Counted from the stretch's first letter, positions 42,491 to 55,009 are shown. The stretch: 64,000 nt of DNA from Corythoichthys intestinalis (GCF_030265065.1 NC_080412.1:46995001-47059000); one strand, 5' to 3'. Numbers and translations: made by a program. Notes: a model not told the origin generated them from the sequence alone.

Positions 42491-44707
42491 ATTGAAGCAA
42501 CTTTTTTTGATTGAAGTAAGTTTGCGTTTGGGCCACATTTTGGCTAGGACGTTTGAGTCTTTATTATTCAATCAAAAAATAAGTTGCTTCAAACAAAAAA
42601 TATATATTTTCAAACAAAAAATCACTTGAATCAAAAAAAGAAAAAAAAAAAAGAAAAATTTCAATCGTAGAAAAAGTTTTTGAATGCAAAAAAAAATTTT
42701 AAGACTCAAATATTTGCATTTGAACACTTAATTTTTTATTTAAAAAGTTTTCTTTGATTTTAGCAAGCCTTTTTGTGTTTGGGCCATATTATGGGTAGGA
42801 TATTTGTGTCAAAATCATTCAATCCCCCAAAAAGTTGCTTCAATCGAAAAAAATATTTTCAAACAAAGAAAAAAATCATTTAAAAAAATAAAATTGCCGT
42901 CCCCTAATTAAAAAAAAAAATAATATGCAAAGCAAATGACCTTCTAAGGTGCTAGTCACATGATCTGTTCAAAAAATAATTTTGACCCATTATAAAAAAA
43001 AAAATTTTTTTGTTCATTTCATTCATTTTTGCTGCAGTTTTATTGCTTTAAAACTTTTATATATATAGAAAAGTCAATTACATGAATTGACACTTTTCGC
43101 CCACCAGGAGCCCCCCCCCCCCTTAAACTCCGCTTATGCTTAAAAGTAATGTCAATAGATTTTTAAGACCTTTTAAAATTGTATTTAAGACCTTTTGTGA
43201 GATTTTAGGAGAATTCTTGACATCTTAAGGTATTCAATTCAAATGATTGGACTTTCTTTTTTAGACTTTTTAAGACCCTGATTCTATTTTCCTGTAGTTT
43301 CAGTTTTCCTGGAAAGGGTGTACCTCATGAAGAAAGTCTTGGAAATGAAGGCAACCCGGGAGACGAAGATCCATATGGCCCCACAACGGTAAACCAAGAA
43401 TTGAGCGTGAAACATGCATAGTGCTGTCAAATTTATCGCGTTAACGGACGGTAATTAATTTTTTAAATTAATCATGTTAAAATATTTGACGCATTTAACG
43501 CATGCGCGGATTGACCCGCTCATGCATTGCCTCACTCCTGCATTAGAGTAAACAACATTGGCGCCGCGTGCACTTCAGGGTGCCTCAGATAATTCTATAT
43601 CAGAATATTACAAAGGGCGAGTGGACACAGGCGTTCATTGGACCGTGCCGTTTATTGGCATAAGTTTCGGAAACTCCTTCACAACAAACATAAGTATCAT
43701 TTAGTGGAAGCACAACAAAAATAAAATCTAAAAAAAAATCTGTATTAATGAGGCCCTATTTTCACACAGGTAAACAACAGTGCAAAGAGAACTGGCATTC
43801 CCAATCAAGATAGCTATGCAAAATACACATAAAACTTAGTCAGACTTTGGTCAAAGTCTATTCAAACATTTCATTTAGTTCAACAAATACATTGGATGGC
43901 AATATTTCGTCACAATATACAAACTATCAGAGGTCTCGTACGTTGTGAAGCCAGCACTCAAATGAAGTGAGGTACAATGCATTGATCCAGAGCCTGCATG
44001 GACCTAAATAGGGAACTACGGCGTTAGTCGAGGGACAAAACACACAATTTGGCTTGATTTGTAAGTTAATTTAAAACTCGCCATTGACACCTTGTGGTGT
44101 ATTTCAATCACTAACAGAAAGAATGTTAATAATGTTAATGCCATCTTGTGGATTTATTCGTATAATAAACAAATACAGTACTTATGTACAGTATGTTGAA
44201 TGTAAATATCCATCTTGTGTCTTATCTCTCCATTCCAACAATAATTTACAGAAAAATATGGCATATTTTAGACATGGTTTGAATTGCGATTAATTACGAT
44301 AAATTCATTTTTAAGATGTGATTAACTCGATTCAAATTTTTAATCGTTTGACAGCCCTAATAATAAACATAGCACTACCTGTTTCTTCGACTGCAGGAGT
44401 CAAGGCAACACGTCGACGGAGCCGTTCAACATTGGGCGAGAAAGTCAAACCTCGACTACTTGTCGCTGGATTTCAACTCGGCTTCTCCTTCTCCTGTACA
44501 GAAGGTTCGTATTTGATCCCAACGCAGGCACGCGATTGATCTCGGATGACCACGTTACCTTATCTTCCGCAGAAGCCTCTTCTTTTTGACGAAGACCGCG
44601 TGGATTACGTTCTGGTGGACGAGAAGAAGACTCAGGCACTACAAAACACCAAGATGGAGTGGACAGATGTCAGACAGTCCAAAACAATGGTGGAGCAGTC
44701 ACAATGA
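27164..44707 (+). CDS. gab3: GRB2-associated-binding protein 3 (GAB3), 10 coding exons
   Basis: Docking protein recruited to membranes and activated receptors, phosphorylated to bind PI3K and SHP2. Coding exons: 27164-27238, 31727-32027, 36438-36573, 36658-37088, 39215-39264, 39538-39760, 41920-42010, 43298-43388, 44397-44504, 44573-44707. This gives 1641 nt and 546 aa, against about 586 in human. A PH domain (residues about 8-120) starts with WLIKSPPEKKLKRF, then AWRKRWFVLRRGRMSGNPDV and FYLVAKTEEEMNSWI. DYLILSQC follows. A Pro-rich TPPPLPPKP lies in exon 4. Two YIPM sites (Tyr348 and Tyr360) are PI3K p85-type motifs, PPIHRHLKP is a Grb2 C-SH3-type motif, and LDYLSLDF (Tyr487) with VDYVLVD (Tyr514) form the SHP2-binding tail. 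The exon 3/4 join needs a GC donor. All other junctions are GT-AG. Confidence 0.97.
27856..30190. repeat. hAT-type element flanked by about 80-bp direct repeats
   Basis: The element (27934-30110) runs from CATAGGCTGAGTTTGAC to ATCTGCTTATG. Instead of a short duplication it is bounded by direct repeats of about 80 nt (27856-27933 and 30111-30190, each containing TGCGTGTCTTATCATTCAAA). Its interior (28208-29870) is an AT-rich tandem array of roughly 500-550-nt units dominated by TTGATTGAAGCAACTTTTT and its complement. No protein is encoded. Confidence 0.7.
30699..31661. mobile_element. CATAGGCGGAG-family element, inverted copy
   Basis: It starts CATAAGCGGATTTAAAGGGG and ends AAACTCCGCCTATG, opposite in orientation to 27934-30110, and lies in the same gab3 intron. 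It contains an AT microsatellite (about 30834-30872) and a shorter version of the TTGATTGAAGCAAC array. It stops only 65 nt before gab3 exon 2. Confidence 0.75.
32546..35649 (+). mobile_element. Tc1-like transposon, split by a hAT insertion
   Basis: Same family as 11912-13776. Ends are TACAGCGGTATGAAAAAGTATCTGAAC and CATACCACTGTA. Transposase remnants lie at about 34460-35340 (LSEDL-type start; later a WTSPDLNPIYRLWHDLK stretch near 35219-35272). A hAT element occupies 32728-34271. A poly-A run lies at about 34842-34875. Confidence 0.88.
32728..34271. mobile_element. hAT element nested in the Tc1 copy
   Basis: It begins TAGGGTTGTTCCGATCAAG and ends GATCGGCATCTA, with exact flanking CAAACAAT at 32720-32727 and 34272-34279. 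It carries another repeat at about 33540-34150, with an ATTCAATTCAATTTTATTTGTATAGC end seen twice, resembling the microsatellite-type tail of fish LINE-like repeats. Confidence 0.88.
35764..36150. repeat. Interspersed repeat, GGGCCGGCCC type
   Basis: AGGGCCGGCCCAGGCCATTTGGGGGCCCTAAGC at the left and GGGGGCCCCCTACTGATCAGGGGCCC at the right look like inverted ends of a degraded DNA element. Superfamily unknown. Confidence 0.45.
36574..36657 (+). other. Probable GC-AG intron of gab3
   Basis: The 84-nt intron starts GCATGT after AG and ends TTTCTGCAG. Using the nearby GT (36570) shifts the reading frame of exon 4, whose SLSNSESCLKQKA frame is fixed by homology to human GAB3. Only the GC donor, four bases downstream, keeps the frame. 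Confidence 0.55.
37225..37939 (+). mobile_element. Tc1/mariner fragment with transposase C-terminus
   Basis: A frame at 37286-37639 encodes QQYGAPSYTS, then QDWPAQSPDMNIIEHVW, the catalytic end of a Tc1-type DDE transposase. The first expected Asp (as in QQDNAP) is Tyr here, so it is inactive. It ends with GACAAGACTTTTGTCAGGGACTGTA. The 5' half is missing. Confidence 0.85.
38670..38925. repeat. Interspersed repeat with CAAGTAAAAGTAAAAAGTA
   Basis: The sequence ends GTGTTACTACCCACCTCTGATT and is rich in ACTCAAGTAAAAGTA. A related stretch ending ACCACCTCTGATT lies at about 5088-5213. Probably a decayed hAT-type repeat. A short (TAG)n tract lies at 38930-38952. Confidence 0.5.
40193..40459 (-). 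mobile_element. tRNA-derived SINE
   Basis: On the minus strand it opens with GGCGGCCTTGGCGCAGTTAG, a tRNA-like box A, and has a GGTTCAATTC box B, then AAGGCACTGAACCCTG. It is more distant from the other two SINE copies than they are from each other. Confidence 0.75.
40942..41555. mobile_element. hAT non-autonomous element, exact target duplication
   Basis: TAGGGCTGTCAAAATTAGCGCG to CGTTTGACAGCCCGA, flanked by identical TTTTATAT (40934-40941 and 41556-41563). It lies just beyond a truncated copy of the same family (40729 to about 40870). Confidence 0.88.
42085..43138. mobile_element. CATAGGCGGAG-family hAT element
   Basis: It begins CAAAGGCGGAGTTTGAC and ends AAACTCCGCTTATG, with exact 8-bp flanks CTTAAAAG (42077-42084 and 43139-43146). 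This copy shows the family is hAT-like. It contains a T-run (about 42450-42489) and the TTGATTGAAGCAAC array. Confidence 0.88.
43419..44359. mobile_element. hAT non-autonomous element, GGGCTGTCAAA family
   Basis: It starts TAGTGCTGTCAAATTTATCGCG and ends CGTTTGACAGCCCTA. It is longer than the other copies because of a distinct middle (about 43540-44100). It nearly fills the gab3 intron between exons 8 and 9. Confidence 0.75.
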
Positions 44708-44862
44708 AAATATCCGGCACATTTGGTTGCTTTGATATTATTGGAAAGGCTTCGGCATCTTGAACTTGCACTGGAAAAATAACAGTAAATCTGTTGTATG
44801 GGTTCATGTTGATTGAAAACGTAGCATCTTTGAAAAGACTTCATCATGGAAGATATTTTAAG

Positions 44863-44868
44863 AATAAA
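44863..44868 (+). terminator. gab3 polyadenylation signal
   Basis: AATAAA lies 156 nt after the gab3 stop and is followed by a GTGTATGCACTGGAGTTTTC stretch. It is the first canonical hexamer downstream. Confidence 0.7.
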
Positions 44869-44924
44869 AGGTGTATGCACTGGAGTTTTCTCATGCACTG
44901 TGTCATGACCTGACTAACGTCTCA

Positions 44925-47165
<2,241 letters not shown>

Positions 47166-47689
47166 GCTCCTTCCCAGTTTATTTTATTTTTCATTTAAAC
47201 TTACATGTTGACAAACATCTGCTTCATAAAACAACTGACAATTATTGACATACATATACAGTACATATGTAGTCAATACTAGTTACATCATTCATAAAAA
47301 ATAATACACACTAATCAAAATAATAATATACATTATGTAACATGAAAATGTTACATTTTAATAATAAATAAATATCAGTTTACCACTTTTATTTTTAGCT
47401 AGTTTTATTCATTTCAGTGTATAATTCAATTCTGATTGAAAAAATGTGAAATTCAGAGGAGTTTTAGAGAATTTTTGTTTGTGAATAAAAACACTTTGCA
47501 TAAAGGATATTTAAATCCCACAGTTTATTATTACAGTATGTACGAGAGTGGCACACGTGTTGCGTCATTAACATGCGCCGATGGGACTGAGCCGACTGCT
47601 GTTTGTGTAGCATTTACATTTGCGTGAATGGTGTGAAATCGCCACGCAATAGCCCGATCGATCACAGCAACACTCCTACCTATTTGCAC

Positions 47690-47926
47690 ACTATTTTTTC
47701 CCTATAGGGTAGATTGTCGTCAACTACCTGAGCCTCTGTGTTGCCACACGCACAGTGGAATTTATACGCTAGTGACAGACAGCTAGCTAGCTAAAGGTAG
47801 CGTTAGCTCAAAACAAATCAAACCGTCTGCGGTGAAAGCTACCAATCTACGGGGAAACGCAAATATAGTTAGCGGGGCGAGAGATACTGCGTTAAGCTTC
47901 GTGATGAGCGGGTTTGGTTACAGCAG
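47690..47926 (+). promoter_or_regulatory. amer1: Probable amer1 promoter and noncoding exon 1
   Basis: A GC-richer island in AT-rich surroundings ends in GGTTACAGCAG followed by a strong donor GTAAGTG (47927). The next good acceptor ahead of the amer1 reading frame is TTTCAATGCAG (ending 50592), leaving 106 nt of 5' UTR before the ATG. AMER1 in other vertebrates also has a noncoding first exon. The transcription start is not defined. Confidence 0.55.
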
Positions 47927-48627
47927 GTAAGTGTTTATTTAATACTTCACCTTTCAATAATAGTAAAAAGAAGACTGTATGTTTTAGCCACGCCTCTCTG
48001 TAAAAGCTGTTGCGTTATCATTATAGTCTTGGTTTATTTTTTTTCTCATTCAGTCAGTGTCAGTAATTTATGAGCAATGTTTTCAGCTGTTAAATACATT
48101 TCTTAATTTCAATTTTGTTGAGCCTTTGCATTCTTTTGTCTGTTAAGCTAAGTAAATATAAGTGTCATGTATTTAGAAACCTAACAATGCTTTCCAAGTG
48201 CTTTTTTGGTCCTTCATGAGACTGAGAAGTCTACATAGCTTTTGTGACGACACTGATAATAATTATAATCCTGTAATAACATATTTTTTTCTTCACTACT
48301 AGTAATAAATATGCTTAAATTAAGCAGAAGGTCAAGGTCTTTATTGTGGTAGCAATGTGACATGATGTCCCCAAATATGACGGTGCCAAAAATTCTAAGT
48401 GTGCTTGTAATGGTCACTTCAACCTGAGTACAATGCACCAAGACTTTTGAAAATCAGTTCATGGGTTCTGGAGAATGTTTGCTACGCTCCAGGGCACGCT
48501 TTTGAGTGAAATAGCTCACAGCCAAAACTCGCTTAAATTTATTTCTTTAATATTATTATTACTTAATATTTTCATTTCTTAACATAATTGTTGCTCCTCG
48601 ACTGTATAACTTTGTCTGCTGCAAATA

Positions 48628-50500
48628 CAGTGGTACCTTTATATACAAATTTAATTTGTTGCAGGACCTTGTTTGTAACTTGCAATGGTCATATGTCGAG
48701 CAGGATTTTCCCATAAGAATACATCATAATTCAATGAATTGGTTTCACAGGCCGAAAACCTTCACTAAATCCTTAATAAATACTGTTGGTACTATTACAA
48801 ATAGCAATTACACATAGCAAAACAAATAAATGATAAATACAAATTGTACTGCTAATAATAATGTAACAAATTGAGTTCTATTGTGGTGGTTGTGTTTTGT
48901 TTGATCCACCCGCGGAATTACGTTGAGTGGGATCACTGGGATGGTTTTGGGGAGGCTTTCTTGGTGGGAAAAGCCGGATGTTTTCTGTTGAGTTTTTCCA
49001 GGTCGACACATGCCTTGGTTGACAAATAAATATCAATCAACGTCACCATTTTACTGTTTAGTTCGACACGCCGCCTCTTGACTCCAGTCCTTGCTCGCTA
49101 CACTTTTCATGTTCTATTGTTGGCACCGGCTACGGCGGACAGTTAACGTGTTGTGATGCGCAAGTTCTGAAATAAATGAATAAACACCTGACGAAGCTGC
49201 CTATTTCCATGCCGATGTTAGGATAACAATTGTCACCTTACCTTATAAAGACTGGTGAACTGAGTTTGGAGGACCGTTGAGATTGTAAACATTGTACGGC
49301 CTTATTGTCGAGCTATTTCACAGACGCGCACACAACGCTCATATTTTTCAATCATTTCCATCTTCATTTCAATGGTAAGCGTCACCTTTTTACTTTTTCC
49401 ACCACTTGCACTAACCTTTTAAGAACCCATGCTGATTTCTTTCACAAGAAAATCCGCTGCGTCTGTCTTGCGGCAAAACGAAACTGGGAGCTGTCATAAA
49501 TCGTCGTATTTGGAGCATGTCAAAACAAATCAAATTTTACGTCTGATGTCGACTAAGATCTGAAGGAATCTGACCCTTTTGCCAGATTGCTGGAATCACG
49601 CCAGCCGAACTGCCGGACCCGCGCAGGCGCAGCTCCAGCGACCCAGGCCGGCGAGATTCCGACAACCCGGCCAAAAGGGCAAACTCCGCATGTTCATCTT
49701 AGTCTTAACCCCTTGTACTAACTCCATTTTGAATGCTGGAAAAAGGCTTCGAAGCACAAGTTGACAATTTATTCAGGTTGACGGCGATCATACGGCATAG
49801 AGGGACCCAGGCGAAGATTCAGGGTCACTATATCACAAGTCAGCTAAAGGTTCCAGAGAAAAATGACAACGATTAGTTAAACATTGTCTTTTTGAAGGCT
49901 CTTGCGGGGCGGGCTATGAAGACGGGTTGGGTTTGTTTGGGTGTTGTTTAGGATTATTGTCTGTTTGTGGATTGGACAGGAGGATTTGGGAGTTACTGTT
50001 GTCAGGGCAACAAGGGGTGTGGATTTTGCCACCTGGGCGTCAAAAGGGCCCTTGGAGTCTTATCAGTAGTGTTATCAGTTGGATATCGGGTGTTCTCCGG
50101 TGTTGGGACAGGGTATCCCGCCATTTGTTCTGGACTGTCCGGGAGAACTGATTGCGAGAGTTTGTGACGTATACGTTGGGCTTCCGTGATAAGGCGTCAT
50201 GTATCTCTTATGCCCTATATTCTGCTTGTGCTATATATTTTATATTGGGTGTGTTAGAATAATACAAACAGCCAAACAGTAAACACGAGAAACGATACTA
50301 TTCCCAGATTGATTATATTAAGTGTGTTACAGTAATACAAACAGTCAATCGGTAAATACGAGTACGAGAAAAGATACTGTTCCCTGATTGATTATATTAA
50401 GTGTGTCAGAATAATGCAAAAAGTTAAACGGTGCCTACAAGAAAAGGTACTATCTCCTTCAGATCGTATGTTGAAGCAATCGTGTATCGAGGTACCACTG
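48628..50500. mobile_element. pogo/Tigger-like element in the amer1 5' intron
   Basis: CAGTGGTACCTTTATATACAA at the left and TCGAGGTACCACTG at the right, flanked by TA. It is the same family as 3866-4715 and is enlarged by the solo LTR at 49561-50461. It ends about 90 nt before the amer1 coding-exon acceptor. Confidence 0.8.
49561..50461. mobile_element. Solo LTR of an LTR retroelement (fossil)
   Basis: A 901-bp unit starts TGAAGGA, ends TCCTTCA and is flanked by the 4-bp repeat GATC on both sides (49557-49560 and 50462-50465). It is inserted into a Tigger-like element whose uninterrupted sequence is visible at 3866-4715. Near its 3' end are three direct repeats of roughly 60-70 nt (each with GATTGATTATATTAAGTGTGT-type sequence). 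No internal retroelement genes are present, so it is a solo LTR. The family cannot be named, but 4-bp duplications fit several endogenous retrovirus groups. Confidence 0.7.
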
Positions 50501-50592
50501 TATCTACAAATAAGCATGTGTGCGTCTAGTTACTTCATCACTTGTTTGCGTTTTTTTTTACTATCTCACATTTACCACCCCTTTCAATGCAG

Positions 50593-50698
50593 GCTTCCTG
50601 GATGTATAAGGACACAACAACTGTGAACCACGGTCCTGCTGTGGACATTCAACTAAAGCATCCTCAGACAAAGTCATGCTGTTATAAGCGAGCTAGCA
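50593..50698 (+). other. amer1: amer1 5' UTR part of the coding exon
   Basis: Lies between the TTTCAATGCAG acceptor and the start codon. It contains a short upstream ATG (GGATGTATAAGG) that ends at once in a stop, so it is a minimal upstream reading frame. Confidence 0.55.
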
Positions 50699-53563
50699 AT
50701 GGCGTCTCGCGACTTTGACAAGCTCCCATGCGACACCGGGGACTTGGAGACCATTTCGGGATCCCTTTCTCAAAGTGCCCAGGCTGAAATTACTGAGGAG
50801 CATCTACCAGACAAGACATCTTCCACTGTGAAAGCTCAGAAATCTGGGAAATTCAGAAGTGCGCTGACATTCTTCGGCGTTCGCAAAAGCATGTGTCTCT
50901 TACCCAGCTTTTTTGGAGGGAGGAGTAAAAACCAGAGCAAGTGGTCTTCGAAGAAAGGAATCTACAAAAGCAAAACTCACGATGGGTTGAGCCAAATATG
51001 TCACGATGACAGCCTGAGAGGTGGATCCACCTCGACTGTGGATTTCCAGTATCACAACCACGGTGACTGCACCGAAAGCCTTAACGGCAATGAATGCGGT
51101 CTCCCCAATGAACAGAAATCCCAATCCCTCACGAGGCAAAGACGAGGTTTAAAAAGTTTTTTTAATAGTTTTAAACACCCGAAAAACCATAGAAATGATG
51201 TTTTGGATAAAACTGAAATGTTTGCAATGTCTTCTCCTCACTGCCATAAAGAGGTGCCTCTGGTCCAGGACAACCCTGACCAGTATGCCACACAGTGCCT
51301 GGAATCTGAACCAGATGTGCCTGATTTTGCAAATGCTGTGTGCGATAGTTCACCGGCACCGGAATGTAATGACACTGACGTTGAAGTGGCGACTTTAGAG
51401 AAGGATTTGGAAGAAGAAAGCCCAAGGACTGAATTCGACGATCAGTTATTTGTCGATCAAACGGACAAAACAAACGTGACGACCGTGGTTTCCAGTGAAT
51501 ACAAGGAGAGCGGCAGAGGACGTAGCGAGCCTTGTCTGTTACTTGAGACGGCGCTGAAGTCCGAAACGCCTGGCGGTTCCTCCGATCAACTGAACATGAT
51601 TTACAGCGAAGTGGCCTCGTTAAAGAGCTTCGATTCGCTCACCGGCTGCGGGGACATAACCGCGGATCAAGAGGACGACAGCATTACCGAGACGACGGTC
51701 TCGGGAGAACGGAGTAGAAATGGAGGAAAGCGGGCCTCCTGCTTTCTCACTTACCAGGGAGGCGGTGAAGAAATGGCCTCCCCCGAAGATTTAGACGAAC
51801 AGTGTCTCCAGGATTTCTGGGGAAACGATGCATCTGAAGAACTCGACTGTCCTTGCAACCAAACCCACGAGGATCTGACCGCCAGCATGATGCCTTCACA
51901 CGATGCCAGCGCACAGCAAGCCAGCAGCATGAACACTTCAACAGATGTGTTGACGCCTCACAGTGAGCATCAAGAATCAGTACCTAATAGCGATGAGGGC
52001 TACTACGATTCAACCACCCCGGGTCCAGACGAAGGACAGGACAGAACAGACCGACTAAGACAGACAAACAGATTACCCAGGGACAGCTACAGCGGGGATG
52101 CTTTGTATGAACTCTTTGCGACTGACGAGAGTCTCGTTAGTCCGCATCATGAATGCAAGCCTAGACTGGCGAGTTCCAAACCGAGCGAGCAACTAGATTC
52201 CACCTTCTCTGAGAGTAATCGGTTACAAAGCGACGATCAGTATAAAGCGGAGGACATCATTGAGCTGCAAAACACATGCAAGTCTTTCAAGTTGACGCAA
52301 AATACTGTAGCCCTGCCAGAAATGGACTGGAACTCAAACCCACAAGCAGCACTTAGCAAGAAATTTGAGGCCAAACAGTTAGATGAAAAGGGAAATGCGC
52401 TCGCTTCCTCAAACACTATAAATGTTGACTGTGAAAACTTGTCATTCATGAGTGCATCCGAAACATCACGAGATCCCAAAGAGCAACATCCAGAGGAAAG
52501 CGAGTCCGTCGCATTACCGTTCGGGACTTCTCCGTCTCTGGACCGTAACGGTTGTTTGGACGATGGCCAAACCGTGTGCTTCTCCCAAGCTCTCGTAAAC
52601 TATGAGAAAAGCGCTCAGATGCTGAGCAGCTTGCAGGGCGAACGCGACGACGTCTCGGAGACCAACGCCGACTTCACTCCGAATATGGAGGCCTTACCCA
52701 CCATCGTCACTTTCGATGTGGTGGACATGCATAACGAGGGGGAATACGATGAGCAGATTCACATGGAACTGGAGGAGGACATTTCGTCACCCTACCAGGA
52801 ATTTGAAGACAGCTACCTCCAAAAAGATGCGTTCGCCGAATGCGACTATCAGATGTTAGACCTTTACGAGCAGAGTCTGATTGCTAACACCTGGGCCGTT
52901 GCTAGTCTCCCGCGGCACCTTGGCCTGACGAGATTTAGCCAGTCCATGTCCAATCCCTTGTCCCTAGACAGGAGGAGTAGGTCTCTGGACACGGAAAGCC
53001 TTCAGTTGAAGATGCCTGCTTCATATCGAGATAGCAGAGCTGAAAGGGATCCCGTAACATATTGTAAAAAGAATGTACTCTTGTCCGCGTCAGAGTTTCG
53101 AGACGGCGGTAGCGCCATGGCCTTGCCGTGGCTAAGTCGCTCCGAAGTGGCTTTAAGCCTTCCTCTGAGTGATGAAGACATAACTGAAACGGCCCAGAAA
53201 GAAAAAATCTTTTCCGATTTGTTCGGCACTGACAGTAAATCCCACCTTTGTCCTGATGTTTTTTCACAGGACCCTGAGCTCTACAGTCGGCCGTGCCACC
53301 TCCCCTTGCAATCAGATTCTTGTTTACCTCGTCGCGCCTTTGCTTATTCGGGTAGAGATACGGCTTACAGTGCTGGAGAGGACGCATTTTGCAAAGCTGC
53401 TGATTTGCAGTCTTATATCCATTTTAGTAAAAGCGGACAGACAACGAGTAGGGAAAGAATACCTTGTTCGGGAAGTTCTCTCAGGGCGGGCGTGCCTGCA
53501 GATGAGCCACCTGTAGATGTCTGTAGACAAGCCCTGCTCCCGGCGACAAACTCCCCAAAATAG
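50699..53563 (+). CDS. amer1: APC membrane recruitment protein 1 (AMER1/WTX)
   Basis: Negative regulator of Wnt/beta-catenin signalling that binds PI(4,5)P2 at the plasma membrane and recruits APC. The 954-aa frame is in one exon, against 1135 aa in human. Landmarks: a basic membrane-binding region at residues 48-92, with FFGVRKSMCLLPSFFGG and SSKKGIYKSKTHDGLS; a second basic block RQRRGLKSFFNSFKHPK near 146; an APC-binding-type block LKSFDSLTGCGDI near 306; YQGGGEEMASPED; PNSDEGYYDSTTPG near 428 and LPRDSYSGDALYE; FSQALVNYE; LPTIVTFDVVDM near 665; SLPRHLGL near 735; DRRSRSLDTESL near 757. The acidic middle is shorter than in mammals, and no run of Arg-Glu-Ala repeats, the human beta-catenin-binding region, is visible. 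It carries no catalytic domain. AMER2 and AMER3 are alternatives, but the landmark order fits AMER1 best. Confidence 0.95.
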   Translation: MASRDFDKLPCDTGDLETISGSLSQSAQAEITEEHLPDKTSSTVKAQKSGKFRSALTFFGVRKSMCLLPSFFGGRSKNQSKWSSKKGIYKSKTHDGLSQICHDDSLRGGSTSTVDFQYHNHGDCTESLNGNECGLPNEQKSQSLTRQRRGLKSFFNSFKHPKNHRNDVLDKTEMFAMSSPHCHKEVPLVQDNPDQYATQCLESEPDVPDFANAVCDSSPAPECNDTDVEVATLEKDLEEESPRTEFDDQLFVDQTDKTNVTTVVSSEYKESGRGRSEPCLLLETALKSETPGGSSDQLNMIYSEVASLKSFDSLTGCGDITADQEDDSITETTVSGERSRNGGKRASCFLTYQGGGEEMASPEDLDEQCLQDFWGNDASEELDCPCNQTHEDLTASMMPSHDASAQQASSMNTSTDVLTPHSEHQESVPNSDEGYYDSTTPGPDEGQDRTDRLRQTNRLPRDSYSGDALYELFATDESLVSPHHECKPRLASSKPSEQLDSTFSESNRLQSDDQYKAEDIIELQNTCKSFKLTQNTVALPEMDWNSNPQAALSKKFEAKQLDEKGNALASSNTINVDCENLSFMSASETSRDPKEQHPEESESVALPFGTSPSLDRNGCLDDGQTVCFSQALVNYEKSAQMLSSLQGERDDVSETNADFTPNMEALPTIVTFDVVDMHNEGEYDEQIHMELEEDISSPYQEFEDSYLQKDAFAECDYQMLDLYEQSLIANTWAVASLPRHLGLTRFSQSMSNPLSLDRRSRSLDTESLQLKMPASYRDSRAERDPVTYCKKNVLLSASEFRDGGSAMALPWLSRSEVALSLPLSDEDITETAQKEKIFSDLFGTDSKSHLCPDVFSQDPELYSRPCHLPLQSDSCLPRRAFAYSGRDTAYSAGEDAFCKAADLQSYIHFSKSGQTTSRERIPCSGSSLRAGVPADEPPVDVCRQALLPATNSPK

Positions 53564-54017
53564 CCTTGAAATTGAAAGGGTCTCAATAATCCAATTGACA
53601 GGAAAATAATGTACCTTCGAGTGCTGTGTGCGTTTTACTTTTGAGTGATAACTATGGCTTACGCTAGCAAACAATTCATTTGGAAGTACCAAACAAAAAG
53701 CGAATTCGGAATTTGAATACAGTCGAGCAGAATTGAGGATTTGCAGTTCACAGAAATGAATACAGGTAGTTCCCGGATTACGAACGTGTTCTGTTTCTAC
53801 CTGAATTCCCGCGTAAATCGGAATAAACCCTTTAAGTACCCCTAAACACCCCCTAAGTATCAAGTTAACTATCCAAAAACATGTATTATACATCATTGTA
53901 CTGTCCTCGCCAAGACGCCAGAGCTGATCCTGCATTCGAGGAAGGTGGGAAGTTGGACTCATCCCATTGGGATGGTACCAGTTGCGACTTCAAAGTGTTC
54001 CAACCAAACATTTATAG

Positions 54018-54247
54018 CACAGGTGTCAAACCGATTTCAGAAAGGGCCAATTGGGTGCAGGTTTGCTTTCCAACCAATGAAGAGGACACCTTTTCACCAG
54101 TCAGATCTTTTACATGTGTAATCAGTTAAACTTTGTCAGGTGCTGCTTGTTTCAGTAGGAAGTTCATTGGTTAAACTCTGCACGGTATCAGTTGGAACAA
54201 AATCCAGCACCCACTTGGCCCTTTCTGGAATCGGTTTGGCACCTGTG
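54018..54247. mobile_element. 230-bp foldback hAT MITE
   Basis: CACAGGTGTCAAACCGATT and AATCGGTTTGGCACCTGTG are long inverted ends that cover much of the element. The flanks ATTTATAG (54010-54017 and 54248-54255) are identical 8-mers within Tc1 sequence. Confidence 0.88.
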
Positions 54248-55009
54248 ATTTATAGGTTTTCATATTTTAATGAAGATAATATGCAAACAATGACAGGAGG
54301 AAAACTAAGTAAGTGAACCATCACATTTCATATTATGTGGCCTCCTCTTTGGCAGCAATAACTTCAACCAGATGCTTCCTTTAGCTGCAGATCAGTCTGA
54401 CACATCGATCAGGACTAATTCTTCTCTACAAAACTGCTGTAGTCCAGTCAGATTCCTGGGATGTTTGGCATGTATCGCTGTTTTAGGTCAGTATCTCAAT
54501 GGGGTTCGATTCTGGACTTTGACTTGGCCACTCCAGAACGTGTATTTTGTTCCTCTGAAACCATTCTGAAGTTAATTTACTTCTGTGTTTTGGATCATTG
54601 TCTTGTTGCGGCATCCATCTTCTTTTTAGCCTCAACTGTCTGACAGACGGCCCCAGGTTTTCCCGCAAAACTTTTGAATTTATTCTTCCATTCATGATTG
54701 CTAGTTGTCCAGGCCCTGAGGAAGCGAAACAGCCCTAAATCATGATAATCCCTCCACCATGCTTCACAGTAGGGATGAGGTGTCGATGTTGGTGAGCTGT
54801 TCCATTTTTCCTCCACACATGACGTTATGTGTTACTCCCAAACAATTCAACTTTGGTTTCATCGGTTCACAAAATGTTTTGCCAAAATTTCTGTGGAGTG
54901 TCCAAGCGCCTTTTTGTGAACATTAAACGAGCAACAATGTTTTTTTTGAGACAGATGGTTTTGCATCCTTTCCCAGCTTTATACAAATCAACAATCCTCG
55001 ATCCAGGCA

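Noticed and set aside
53324-53962. 212-codon minus-strand frame opposite the amer1 3' end
   Set aside because: Antisense shadow of the amer1 coding exon continuing into the repeat. No independent support.
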